Source: Oscillospiraceae bacterium
GTDB taxonomy: Bacteria; Bacillota_A; Clostridia; Monoglobales; WRBX01
Reading direction: 5' to 3'
Assembly: GCA_009784335.1 (NCBI GenBank)
Contig: WRBX01000005.1
Span: 1 to 15,752, forward strand
Length of the DNA stretch: 15,752 nt
The notes beneath the pieces are model-generated. The model was given only the letters and a program-made list of their open reading frames with translations, was not told the DNA's origin and made no database searches. The first letter of the stretch is position 1. Each line of letters opens with the position of its first letter. The position numbers and the translations under genes are program-made. This document shows positions 5,889 through 13,587 of the stretch, one piece after another.

Positions 5889-7043
5889 ATGAAACGAATT
5901 TTGCCCTTTTTTTTGATATTTATGTTTTTGATTGCGCCGGTTTCGGCGGAAGAGAAGAAATCAACGGATTTAGGAGGAACTGCGAAGTCGACCATTTTAA
6001 TTGAGCAGAGCAGCGGAAAAGTGCTGTTTGAAAAGGATGCCGATATTCGCCTGCCCATTGCCAGCGTGACCAAAACGATGACGATGCTGCTTGCTATGGA
6101 GGCGTGGGATAGCGGAGTTATTGCGCCGGATACCAAACTCACTTGCTCGGAATATGCCGCTTCGATGGGCGGCTCTCAGGTGTTTCTCGAGCCCGGCGAG
6201 CAGATGAGTTTCGACGAAATTCTTAAGGCAATCGTGGTTTCCAGCGGCAACGATGCCTCGGTTATGCTTGCCGAGCACCTCGCCGGCACCGAGGGCGAAT
6301 TTGTGCGCCTGATGAACGAAAAAGCGGCAAGCCTCGGCATGAAAAACACCCATTTTATCAACTGCAATGGGCTCGATGAGGGCACCGAGGGGTTTTCCAG
6401 CGCGCGCGATGTTGCGCTGATGTCTGCCGAACTGATGAAGCACGATAAAATCACCAAATATACGACGATTTGGATGGATAGCCTTCGCGGCGGCGAGTTC
6501 GGGCTTTCCAACACCAATCGCCTGATTCACTATTACGAGGGCGCAAACGGCATCAAAACCGGCTCCACTTCCGAGGCATTCTACTGCCTCTCGGCCGGCG
6601 CCAAGCGCGATGGAATGCAGCTTATCGCCGTTGTGCTTGCCGCGCCGACCACCGTCGAGCGCTTTGCCACCGCCACTTCCATGCTCGATTATGGCTTCGC
6701 TAATTATGCGGTTTTGGATATCGGTAACGGCGAGAAATTCGGCAGCGTTAAGCTCGAAAAGGGTGATATCCTTGAAATGAGTGTCGTTCCGAGCGTAGGG
6801 GGCGCCGTCTCGGGCGCCCCGCCAAAAGTAGTAGTACCCAAGGCCAAGAAAAATCAAGTGAAAGAAGAAGTGATTCTTCCGAAAAAAATCTCCGCACCGA
6901 TTAAAAAAGGCGATAAAGTGGGAATTGTTAAATATAAAATTGGCGACGAAGTGATAAATGAAGTGGATTTGGTGGCGATTTGCGATAGTGAGCGGATGAA
7001 TGTTTGGGATAGCTTTACAAAAAACTTGAAACAAGTTTTTTAA
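5889..7043 (+). CDS. Serine-type D-alanyl-D-alanine carboxypeptidase (low-molecular-weight PBP, DacA/DacF type)
   Basis: The enzyme trims the terminal D-Ala from peptidoglycan stem peptides outside the membrane. Residues 1-20 are a signal peptide (cleavage after PVSA). The peptidase S11 domain covers about 30-275 with all three active-site motifs: SVTK (Ser59, Lys62), SGN (119-121) and KTG (223-225). A PBP5-type C-terminal beta domain follows, ending in DLVAICD and a short tail that may be the membrane anchor. The ATG at 5889 has GGAGG seven bases upstream; an in-frame ATG at 5877 overlaps that site and is rejected. Oddity: residues about 303-312 (SVGGAVSGAPPK region) are encoded by an inserted GC-rich hairpin repeat. 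The stop codon is the first triplet of a heptad array. A sporulation role is possible given the neighbouring coat genes. Confidence 0.93.
   Translation: MKRILPFFLIFMFLIAPVSAEEKKSTDLGGTAKSTILIEQSSGKVLFEKDADIRLPIASVTKTMTMLLAMEAWDSGVIAPDTKLTCSEYAASMGGSQVFLEPGEQMSFDEILKAIVVSSGNDASVMLAEHLAGTEGEFVRLMNEKAASLGMKNTHFINCNGLDEGTEGFSSARDVALMSAELMKHDKITKYTTIWMDSLRGGEFGLSNTNRLIHYYEGANGIKTGSTSEAFYCLSAGAKRDGMQLIAVVLAAPTTVERFATATSMLDYGFANYAVLDIGNGEKFGSVKLEKGDILEMSVVPSVGGAVSGAPPKVVVPKAKKNQVKEEVILPKKISAPIKKGDKVGIVKYKIGDEVINEVDLVAICDSERMNVWDSFTKNLKQVF
6796..6823 (+). repeat. TAGGGG-type hairpin repeat inside the carboxypeptidase gene
   Basis: TAGGG is followed by a perfect 8-bp stem GGGGCGCC/GGCGCCCC (6799-6806 with 6813-6820) with a six-base loop. 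The same pattern, TAGGGGC plus a GC-rich stem, occurs at 15179-15200. It is in frame and lies in a surface-loop part of the C-terminal domain. Confidence 0.6.
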
Positions 7044-7079
7044 CGAATAAGTAATAACGAATAACGAATAACTATGGTA

Positions 7080-7096
7080 GAATTGCTTCGCAATTC
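7080..7096. repeat. Hairpin with C-TTC-G apex
   Basis: A perfect 7-bp stem GAATTGC / GCAATTC encloses TTC, immediately after heptad arm 1 of locus H4, the same placement as the hairpin next to H1. Confidence 0.75.
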
Positions 7097-7109
7097 AAAT
7101 TTTTAAAAG

Positions 7110-7159
7110 CGAACCCCTCCGTCAGGCTACGCCTGCCACCTCCCCTTAACAGGGGAGGC
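7110..7159 (-). repeat. GGAGGGGTTCG palindromic repeat, copy 3
   Basis: Read on the plus strand: CGAACCCCTCCG, then the variable hairpin CAGGC-TAC-GCCTG (7123-7135), then the outer hairpin CCTCCCC/GGGGAGG. It may terminate the carboxypeptidase transcript, being followed by CTTTTG. Confidence 0.88.
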
Positions 7160-7180
7160 CTTTTGAAGTTAAAATAAAAA

Positions 7181-7205
7181 GAAAACCGCAATTTTTGCGG
7201 TTTTC
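7181..7205. terminator. Bidirectional intrinsic terminator
   Basis: A perfect 10-bp stem GAAAACCGCA / TGCGGTTTTC with loop ATTTT. On the minus strand it is followed by CTTTTTATTTT, so it mainly serves the giant SLH gene; the stem's own T run may also stop the plus-strand transcript. Confidence 0.88.
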
Positions 7206-7244
7206 TTCGATAGTTATTCGTTATAACTTATTCGTTATTCGTTG

Positions 7245-10200
7245 TCACGGAGTGACCGGTATTATCTCAATAATATGCCCAATCATCACGCACATCCGAT
7301 AAAGCATCACGCTAGCCTCAGCGCGATTAGTGTTGAGTTTCGGCCCAAACGACCCATCCGGATAGCCCTTGATAATCTCGGCGCGCTGCATATTCATCAC
7401 CGGCGTCTCGGCCTTTGCCTGAATCGCGGCATTATCGGTAAACGGCTTCGCCGCAACCTTATAATCATAATTCTTATTCTTATACGCCACAAACCTATCA
7501 ATCATCATGGCAATTTCCTCGCGCGTGATATTGGCGCCGGGGTCGAACCAAGTGTGATCGCGCCCCTCGACAATTTTCTTAGATGAAGCCCACGCAATGC
7601 AGTTATTCGCCCAATATGGCTCCATTCCGGCGACATCCGATGTATCAGGAAACGCATCTTTATACCCCTTGATATTCTCGCCGCTAATCCCCGCAATCAA
7701 CGCGCAAAACTCAGCACGCGTTATCTTACCCGGCGCATCAAAGTAACTCTTCGCATTAGCCGCATCATACCCCTTGATAATCCCGCTGCCAATCAAGCGA
7801 ACCACCGCATCATACCACCACTCGTTAATCTCATTCTCGCCATTCAAATCATTGAACTGATTCTCAATATCATCCTGGCTCTGCGGCAAATATCTCGGGA
7901 ACGAATTCGGGTCAAGCGGATCAGTCGGCGGCACATGCATCACCTCAATATAATCACTATACCCATCGCCATCAGTATCCACCTTGGTCGGATTCGTGCC
8001 CAGCATGTATTCCTGATAATTAGTCAGCCCATCGCCATCTTTATCACGGAACTTCTCACCCGCATCCCGCGGATTCAAGCCGTAGAACACCATCCAGCAA
8101 TCCGGCATACCCATATCAGCAATCGTCGATTTACGCACAGGATTCAAGCCCATATCATAGCACTCGCCATAAGTTAGCGACGGCCACACAGCCTGCTTCG
8201 GCAACAGAGCACCATTATGCGCACACTTCGGCGACCCTCCGCACCCAATCGCAGCCTCGCCCTTCTTCAATGTGCTGGTAACCGGGTTAAACTTCGATTT
8301 ATTAGCATCATATAACGCCTGATTTTCCCAAAGCGCCGGCTTGGTGAAATATTGCCATAGCCAATAATCATCGAAATCTGAAGGAGATGTGTTAGCACTC
8401 TTCGGATTCAAGAATAACCCATAATCACGATAGAACTCAAATTCCTCAATATTCGCCAATCCATCACCATCATCATCGGAAAGCGGATAGAAATCCGAGC
8501 CATCAAGCGCATATCCGGCTTTCTTCCTCCACCCGTCGTAAACTCCGTCGCCAACACTATCCTTTTTGCAAGGATTCAGCGCATTTTCATACTTATCCCA
8601 ATAGGATAGCCCCAGGCCATCCGGCAAATCCTTATCAGCAATCGCCTTATCACCCGGCGGCAACTTCGGAGTTCCGGGCTTAGGATCAAAAATATGCTTG
8701 TTGGCTTCAAATAACGCATTCGATTCCCAAAGCTCAGCCATCGTGAAGTAAGCATATAACCACCCATCCTTAAACTCACTTCCGTTAGTTTTAGGATTAT
8801 GCGGATCGGTGCCTGCCTGGAACTCTAAAATATTCGGCAATCCATCTTCATCAGGGTCGCCCATCGCGCCGCCCTGCATCTCATAATTCTCCATCGAGCC
8901 GAAATGCTGAATTATCCAAGCATCATCAACTCCATCACCGGTGGAATCAATCAGCGCACCATTAGGCCCAATCGCAGTCGAAACTCTAAAGCTCGGCTTA
9001 ATAACATAATTGCCATCGGCATTCCCGGTCAGCGCTACGCCCGTAAACTCAAGGAACGCACCGCCATTCTTATACGCCTGATTCCCAATAACAACCCCGA
9101 TATTATCTTCCACGGCAAATGTATCATTTATTTTTATATCAAACATCTCAGTTGGAATATTAAGGTAAACATCATTTGCCTTATATTTATATTGCTCCAT
9201 AGCCATTAACTCAGGCAAATTCATAAATTGCGGATGAATTAGCCTCGGCAAAATCTGAATTCCCACATTAGTCGGCGCCACAGCATAATAGAAGTTGTAA
9301 TCATCAATATAATTGCCATTCGGATTAGAGAACACAGCCATTAAAGTGTAGGTTCCGTCTATGCTCTGCTCCTCAACCCAGTTGCCCTGCCCGTCATAAT
9401 AGCCTGTTTCGGTTGAAGATTGATTAACATTTCCATTGCATGTTACGCCATCCTTGCCCGTGCCCTCGTAGCTAATAGTCAAAGGAGATACCGCCTCCAT
9501 AGCCGCTGTCATATTTGTGATTTCATACTTCCACTTGGCAAACTTCTCTTCTCTATCATAGAAGAACATCGCCGTCTCGCCATCATTCAACAGCCCGTTT
9601 GTGCCAATCGGCGCCTCATTCATCCAGCGCCCCTGAATCGTGTGCGGTTTCATCACGATTTTATACGGAATCTTGAAATTATTCTCCATGTTAATATACC
9701 TGCTGGCAATCCAAGGCTTATCAGGTTCAGCATAAGTCTCGCCTACTAATTCACCTTCGTAAACATGAGTTATAGTCTTGTTCGGCACATGATTTTTAAT
9801 TAAGTAAAGGCTCTGCGCCCCCGGTTTCCATTGCCCGTTGATTTTAAGAACCTCTTTCTCAGGCCAAGGAAGCTCTATCGACGCATTCTGCGGCGTTCCA
9901 TCAAACTGCAATTCTTTTAAGATTCTGCCATCTTGGTCAATCGTCTCGCCTAAATATCTTAAATCATCGCGATGCAAATTAAGCACACCCTTAACAACAT
10001 TCACATTAAACACAATCGTGCCCAAATGCACATTCCTTTTTGGCTCCTCGCCCGGCCCGCCTGTGAAATCATCGCCGGTTATGTGCGCTTGAATCCGATA
10101 ATTTCCAAGCTGCTCAAAATATAGCACATCTTCAATGCCTGTGCCGGTTAGCCCGGCGCACGCCTCATCATCCCTATCTTGCCCAAGCGCAATCTCACCG

Positions 10201-12365
10201 CCGCCATCGCTTAATTTTGAATAAACCACTTTGGTCGGCACTTTGTTTTTAGTTTTGGTAAAGTTCACCGTTGAGCGCGAGCCCCATTCCCAATCTTCAA
10301 TCAATTGCCCGTTTTTAATTTCCAAATGGAAATTATCCCAATCAGGATCAGGCATTGGCTGAGGCATATTAACAAAATCAGGAATAAACGGGTCAACCAT
10401 AAATTGCTGAGCAACAGAATCCCACAACATATCACGCGAGAACTTGCCGACGAGGTATAAAGTAGTAGCAGCAAGGACAAGAACAGCGGCCATAATCCAA
10501 CCAAAACCGGGAATACCAAATGTTGGCGCCATTAACACTGCAATTTTACCCATTACAGCAAGCCCTACAACTGTAGTTGCTACTGTTGTAGCGATGGCTA
10601 TTCCGGCATTTTCCATTTGCTGAGCTGAACTCTTTTTCATATATCCGGGTTTGGCAATAGTTGCTTGCAACGGCACCTCTTTGCCCGCCCAGCTTTCCGG
10701 AATTTTTTCAATTTCATAAACCGGCACATCTAAGTCGCCTGCATCTTTATTAAAATACCATGGCGGGTCATCGATGGTTGATAGCGGAATGGTCATAGGT
10801 TTTAAATCAACAGTCGTTGTATCAATCCACCATGTAGTTTCGGCTTTTCCGAATTTTCTCTTCTCTTTGCCTGAAATTCCTTCCATATTTTCAAGCGTGT
10901 GAATATTATATATGTAGTATTTATCATAAACACTTGAATAAACAACTCGGGCATTAGTGAATTCCATGCCGGAATTATGATTATATGGAAGGTTAGTGCC
11001 AAGCTTCGTGGTGCCCCTGCGCGCAGGGCCGATGGTGAAACTATCAACCTTGCCGGCATAATCAACTCTATCATCAGTCGTTGGTGTCATAATTACGCTT
11101 ATAAGTTGTTGCGTTAATTGCATTGCAACCTGTGCCAACAGCGCTTGAGCATACCCAGTCATCGGATCAACGCCACCGTTATTTTTCGCCTGCTGCTCTT
11201 TGCTGGTTTTTTTGCCCGTCGGCCCTTGCGGCGCCGGCAATGGCTTAGGGTCATTCGGGATAAACATATCATCGTGCAAGAGGCCGCTCATATCGCCTCC
11301 GTTATCATTAAAGTAATCATAATGGTAAGACCCAGGCTCATATTGATTCCACTGATTTAAATTACTATCAAAACCTTGCATATTACCGCCGTTATAATAG
11401 AACCAATCATAAGCAGCCGTTCCCGGCGGATAATTGCAGTTGTCGGCAACCCAATCATCATATCCGCAAGAAACCGGAGTGATATTGCCGGTTGTTCCCG
11501 TTCCGGTTCCGGTGCCACCCGTCGGCACCCATGGCGCAGGATCCTGCGGCGTTGTTCCGGTTCCGGGGTTTGTCCCTGTTCCGGGGCTTGTGCCGCCCCC
11601 TCCGGTTCCGCCGCCTCCGCCGGTTCCGGGCTTAACCGTCCAGCGCGCATGCCAGGTTGTTGTTGCGGCGGTAATAGGAGTGGTTGTTGATAGCTGCGTT
11701 CCGCCTGTTGCGGCCGATGTCGACCACCAACCTTTAAAGTCATAACCTGTTCGCACCGCGCCCGGCAGCGGATTCACTGCCGAACCTGAGGGCACTTGAA
11801 AGCTCTGAGATGCCGGAGTGCCGCCACTACCATGGAAGGTAACAGTTAGGATTGGCACTTGGGGCGCGGCTGTGTAGTTGGTTAGCTGGCCGGTGTATCT
11901 TTTGAAGTCCGCATCAGATGGTGGGCGGTTTGGAGAAGTAGCGGCGCCTTTATAGAGATTGTCCACTTCTTTGCGCCAATATGCCCTTGCGGCATTTTTA
12001 TCGGCCTGCCCTAGTGTTGTGAATCCCTTTTCCACATCGGCGATTGCTTGGCGGTAGGGAAGCGGTAAAGTATGATAAGTGGTGCTCACATTCATCCCAA
12101 TATTATCATACTTGTAGGTGATTTTCGTTTCCGCTACAAGCACGGGATTAAGGGGATTGTCCGATACAGTGCCTTCATAGGTGAAGATGTAATAGCTTGA
12201 GTTGGGAATCGACACATTTCCCAAATTGCCGGAATACGAGATTAGTGTGGCTGCCTGAGCCACCTGCACATTCCGCGGCAGTACGCTCACTGCCATTGCC
12301 AGCACCAGCCCGAGCGATATCGCCCTCAGCCAAATGCTCCATCCTGATTTTTTTGTTGCTTCCAT
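7245..12365 (-). CDS. Giant secreted multidomain SLH surface protein, about 1706 residues
   Basis: Residues 1-38 form a signal peptide (cleavage near VAQA). After a unique N-terminal domain, an InlB B-type repeat lies at about 172-245 (VTFHGSGG..., GYDFKGWWS, WHARW). A Gly/Thr/Pro linker spans about 245-298. Two hydrophobic segments of 20 or more residues lie at about 585-645, unusual for an exported wall protein. A long beta-rich region follows. From about 1140 to 1485 there are Asp-rich calcium-loop motifs (DSTGDGVDDAW, DPDEDGLPNILEF, DDDGDGLANIEEF, DKDGDGLTNYQEY, DTDGDGYSDYIEV) and a duplicated YFT-LWE-AL-ANK-F-P unit. Three SLH domains fill about 1510-1700. The protein should sit on the cell surface; a role in S-layer, adhesion or matrix is inference. 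ATG at 12365 is preferred over 12374 because AAAGGA lies ten bases upstream of it. Confidence 0.85.
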   Translation of the reverse strand: MEATKKSGWSIWLRAISLGLVLAMAVSVLPRNVQVAQAATLISYSGNLGNVSIPNSSYYIFTYEGTVSDNPLNPVLVAETKITYKYDNIGMNVSTTYHTLPLPYRQAIADVEKGFTTLGQADKNAARAYWRKEVDNLYKGAATSPNRPPSDADFKRYTGQLTNYTAAPQVPILTVTFHGSGGTPASQSFQVPSGSAVNPLPGAVRTGYDFKGWWSTSAATGGTQLSTTTPITAATTTWHARWTVKPGTGGGGGTGGGGTSPGTGTNPGTGTTPQDPAPWVPTGGTGTGTGTTGNITPVSCGYDDWVADNCNYPPGTAAYDWFYYNGGNMQGFDSNLNQWNQYEPGSYHYDYFNDNGGDMSGLLHDDMFIPNDPKPLPAPQGPTGKKTSKEQQAKNNGGVDPMTGYAQALLAQVAMQLTQQLISVIMTPTTDDRVDYAGKVDSFTIGPARRGTTKLGTNLPYNHNSGMEFTNARVVYSSVYDKYYIYNIHTLENMEGISGKEKRKFGKAETTWWIDTTTVDLKPMTIPLSTIDDPPWYFNKDAGDLDVPVYEIEKIPESWAGKEVPLQATIAKPGYMKKSSAQQMENAGIAIATTVATTVVGLAVMGKIAVLMAPTFGIPGFGWIMAAVLVLAATTLYLVGKFSRDMLWDSVAQQFMVDPFIPDFVNMPQPMPDPDWDNFHLEIKNGQLIEDWEWGSRSTVNFTKTKNKVPTKVVYSKLSDGGGEIALGQDRDDEACAGLTGTGIEDVLYFEQLGNYRIQAHITGDDFTGGPGEEPKRNVHLGTIVFNVNVVKGVLNLHRDDLRYLGETIDQDGRILKELQFDGTPQNASIELPWPEKEVLKINGQWKPGAQSLYLIKNHVPNKTITHVYEGELVGETYAEPDKPWIASRYINMENNFKIPYKIVMKPHTIQGRWMNEAPIGTNGLLNDGETAMFFYDREEKFAKWKYEITNMTAAMEAVSPLTISYEGTGKDGVTCNGNVNQSSTETGYYDGQGNWVEEQSIDGTYTLMAVFSNPNGNYIDDYNFYYAVAPTNVGIQILPRLIHPQFMNLPELMAMEQYKYKANDVYLNIPTEMFDIKINDTFAVEDNIGVVIGNQAYKNGGAFLEFTGVALTGNADGNYVIKPSFRVSTAIGPNGALIDSTGDGVDDAWIIQHFGSMENYEMQGGAMGDPDEDGLPNILEFQAGTDPHNPKTNGSEFKDGWLYAYFTMAELWESNALFEANKHIFDPKPGTPKLPPGDKAIADKDLPDGLGLSYWDKYENALNPCKKDSVGDGVYDGWRKKAGYALDGSDFYPLSDDDGDGLANIEEFEFYRDYGLFLNPKSANTSPSDFDDYWLWQYFTKPALWENQALYDANKSKFNPVTSTLKKGEAAIGCGGSPKCAHNGALLPKQAVWPSLTYGECYDMGLNPVRKSTIADMGMPDCWMVFYGLNPRDAGEKFRDKDGDGLTNYQEYMLGTNPTKVDTDGDGYSDYIEVMHVPPTDPLDPNSFPRYLPQSQDDIENQFNDLNGENEINEWWYDAVVRLIGSGIIKGYDAANAKSYFDAPGKITRAEFCALIAGISGENIKGYKDAFPDTSDVAGMEPYWANNCIAWASSKKIVEGRDHTWFDPGANITREEIAMMIDRFVAYKNKNYDYKVAAKPFTDNAAIQAKAETPVMNMQRAEIIKGYPDGSFGPKLNTNRAEASVMLYRMCVMIGHIIEIIPVTP

Positions 12366-12394
12366 TTTAATCATTCCTTTCTTTGTGCTTAAAT

Positions 12395-12465
12395 GCCTCC
12401 CCTGTTAAGGGGAGGTGGCCCCACACTTAGAACGAAGTGCATAAGTGTGGGGTCGGAGGGGTTCG
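12395..12465 (+). repeat. GGAGGGGTTCG palindromic repeat, copy 4 (downstream flank of the DUF559 gene)
   Basis: The outer hairpin CCTCCCC/GGGGAGG is intact. The variable hairpin has a perfect 11-bp stem CCCCACACTTA/TAAGTGTGGGG (12419-12429 with 12442-12452), continuing almost to a C-TTC-G apex on the minus strand. The terminal CGGAGGGGTTCG faces the DUF559 gene. The copy supplies the last codons and stop of that gene, and lies about 30 bp ahead of the giant SLH gene. Confidence 0.9.
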
Positions 12466-12846
12466 TTTTTCAATTTCTAACCATATTGCTTCACACGCAT
12501 TATCCAATCGCATATCAATATCGCGATTTGTGAACCTTAATACTTTTAATCCAATACTAATCAAATATTTAGTTCTCTCTTTATCGTATTTTAGCGCCTC
12601 ATCATCATAATGCTGCCCGCCATCAATTTCAATCACCAGCTTCAAGCTATTGCAATAGAAATCTACTATATAATTACCTATTGGTCTTTGCCGATAGAAT
12701 TTGATGGGCAACACTTTCAAAAACTTATACCATAGCTTTCTTTCTTGGTCGGTCATGCCTTTGCGAAGTTCTCTTGCGAAGGGAATGTTTTTGCTTTCGT
12801 ATGGTTTCAAATCGAACCCCTCCGTCATCGCCTTCGTCGATGCCAC
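12427..12846 (-). CDS. DUF559-family (Vsr-like) endonuclease
   Basis: A 139-residue protein with the DUF559 core: FARELRKGMTDQERKLWYKFL (split by charged residues) at 23-43, KFYRQRPIGNYIVDFYC at 49-65, LVIEIDGGQHYDD at 70-82 and LKVLRFTNRDI at 100-110. Asp62, Glu73 and the following basic residues fit a PD-(D/E)xK-type nuclease related to very-short-patch-repair enzymes. No biological role is settled for the family. Start choice is uncertain: GTG at 12846 abuts GGGGAGG; ATG at 12828 has only AAGG; TTG at 12810 lies six bases after GGAGGGG, an ideal distance. Residues 1-12 and the last 11 residues are encoded by flanking palindromic repeats in inverted orientation, so the core gene is about 115 codons with repeat-derived ends. 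Confidence 0.85.
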   Translation of the reverse strand: MASTKAMTEGFDLKPYESKNIPFARELRKGMTDQERKLWYKFLKVLPIKFYRQRPIGNYIVDFYCNSLKLVIEIDGGQHYDDEALKYDKERTKYLISIGLKVLRFTNRDIDMRLDNACEAIWLEIEKRTPPTPHLCTSF

Positions 12847-12866
12847 CTCCCCTTAACAGGGGAGGC
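12813..12866 (-). repeat. GGAGGGGTTCG palindromic repeat, copy 5 (upstream flank of the DUF559 gene)
   Basis: Inverted relative to copy 4, with its terminal box facing the gene. The variable hairpin is CATCG(C)C-TTC-G(T)CGATG, a stem with one mismatch and the C-TTC-G apex; the outer hairpin CCTCCCC/GGGGAGG is intact. Its GGAGGGG box can serve as ribosome binding site for the DUF559 gene. Confidence 0.9.
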
Positions 12867-12912
12867 ATGTTGTCCACTTTTCATTTTCTTGTTCCCAAAT
12901 AATCTTTCTTAT

Positions 12913-12947
12913 ATTATATCATTAGAACTTTTCTTATTAGATGTCAA
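12913..12947 (-). promoter_or_regulatory. Putative extended -10 promoter of the DUF559 gene
   Basis: On the minus strand TGATATAAT (12921-12913) is a perfect extended -10 element, about 70-100 bp ahead of the possible DUF559 starts. A TTGACA lies at 12947-12942 but 23 bp away, too far to pair with it. It is the only good promoter I see for the DUF559 gene and possibly for the giant SLH gene behind it. Confidence 0.45.
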
Positions 12948-13088
12948 TAGCTTTTTCCTGAGAAATGTTAAGTTTCTGTAAAGATGGCACAGGAAATTTC
13001 TAGAAACTCTAATATCACTAATTCAATAATAGCATATAAAAATCTTTTGTGTGGATTGTTGCTAAATTGTTAGGAAAATTTAATATTT

Positions 13089-13121
13089 CCGTAACATTTC
13101 TGTAACAATTCTGTAACAATT
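13089..13121. promoter_or_regulatory. Three 11-bp direct repeats upstream of the XRE regulator
   Basis: CCGTAACATTT, CTGTAACAATT and CTGTAACAATT follow one another without a gap, each one helical turn long, and a related AGTTAACAAT lies at 13132-13141. Their placement upstream of a regulator promoter suggests protein binding sites. The rest of 12870-13088 is AT-rich with no gene; I see only short palindromes such as TTTCTAGAAA there. Confidence 0.5.
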
Positions 13122-13138
13122 CTTTTCTGCAAGTTAAC

Positions 13139-13191
13139 AATCTATGGAATTCCATAGATTCTATTGACCTTGATTCCTGTTAAAATAAATT
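13139..13191 (+). promoter_or_regulatory. 22-bp perfect palindrome and promoter of the XRE regulator
   Basis: A perfect palindrome with half-site AATCTATGGAA spans 13139-13160. Four bases later TTGACC (13164-13169) is followed after 16 bp by TAAATT (13186-13191), a plausible -35/-10 pair. The palindrome immediately upstream of the -35 is a natural operator for the regulator encoded next. Confidence 0.6.
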
Positions 13192-13213
13192 CTAAATATC
13201 AAAGGAGTTAACC

Positions 13214-13438
13214 ATGGTGTTACACAAACTAAAAGAAATTAGGGTGGAGCGCAAATTAACGCAGGTTGAGATGGCCAAGAGCATTGGAATCGGGGTTTCG
13301 GCCTACATTGAACGGGAGAACGGCTTTTTGCCCTTCACCCAATGGGAAATCGAGCGGTTGAAAAATATGTTCGATACTACTTATGAAAATTTATTCGAGA
13401 GCAAGGAAAAGAGGGATTATTCAAATGGCACAAAATGA
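13214..13438 (+). CDS. XRE-family (Cro/CI-like) helix-turn-helix regulator
   Basis: A 74-residue protein that is essentially one HTH domain: LKEIRVERKLTQVEMAKSIG (residues 6-25), then IGVSAYIERENGFLPFTQWE (26-45), then IERLKNMFDTTYENLFE. The LTQxEMAKxIGIxxSAYxxxENG pattern is diagnostic of phage-type repressors and SinR-like proteins, which bind DNA as dimers. AAAGGAG precedes the ATG at seven bases. A perfect 22-bp palindrome and an 11-bp triple repeat lie upstream, consistent with autoregulation. The gene overlaps the next small ORF by 14 bp, and a terminase follows, so it fits a prophage or phage-remnant regulator. Confidence 0.88.
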   Translation: MVLHKLKEIRVERKLTQVEMAKSIGIGVSAYIERENGFLPFTQWEIERLKNMFDTTYENLFESKEKRDYSNGTK

Positions 13439-13523
13439 ATTTACATATTATGAGCATCCGGAGGTGACGCGGGCGTTATATTCAGGGGGAAGATATGAGG
13501 ATGAAATAGAAGTTAGAAATTAG
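13425..13523 (+). CDS. Tiny ORF overlapping the regulator (32 residues)
   Basis: The peptide begins MAQNEFTYYEHPEVTRALYS and ends GGRYEDEIEVRN. AGAGGG lies about nine bases before the ATG inside the regulator gene, and the 14-bp overlap suggests translational coupling. I do not recognise it. The stop codon lies in the second unit of a heptad array, so the gene may be truncated, its natural end replaced by the repeat. Confidence 0.5.
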   Translation: MAQNEFTYYEHPEVTRALYSGGRYEDEIEVRN

Positions 13524-13577
13524 AAGTTAGGAGTTAGGAGCGAGAAACATCTCACTTCTCATTCCTAATTTCTAACT
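13508..13577. repeat. Paired heptad repeat cassette (locus H5)
   Basis: Arm 1 (13508-13542) has units AGAAGTT, AGAAATT, AGGAGTT. Arm 2 (13550-13577) has units TCTCACT, TCTCATT, CCTAATT, TCTAACT, complementary to arm 1 across a seven-base loop. It overlaps the stop of the tiny ORF and ends six bases before the terminase ribosome binding site. Confidence 0.85.
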
Positions 13578-13587
13578 AAAAAAGGAG

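Larger units (their letters stand above)
7041..7246. repeat. Paired heptad arms at the ends of two convergent genes (locus H4)
   Basis: Arm 1 (7041-7074) has units TAACGAA, TAAGTAA, TAACGAA; its first three bases are the carboxypeptidase stop codon. Arm 2 (7212-7246) has units CGTTATT and ACTTATT, the reverse complement; it overlaps the stop codon of the convergent giant SLH gene. The 137 bp between the arms hold a CTTCG hairpin, palindromic repeat copy 3 and a terminator. Confidence 0.85.

Noticed and set aside
5997..7034. Long minus-strand open frame (345 codons) opposite the carboxypeptidase gene
   Set aside because: It is the mirror of a gene with all three active-site motifs, its translation is rich in His/Arg/Gly with no recognisable domain, and it lacks a ribosome binding site.
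11376..11745. Open frames in several phases opposite the Gly/Thr-rich linker of the giant surface protein
   Set aside because: They arise from the low-complexity GGT/CCG codon run of the linker and have no start signals.
12365..12866. DUF559 gene with its repeats as a classical insertion sequence
   Set aside because: There is no transposase, and I found no target-site duplication outside the two repeat copies.
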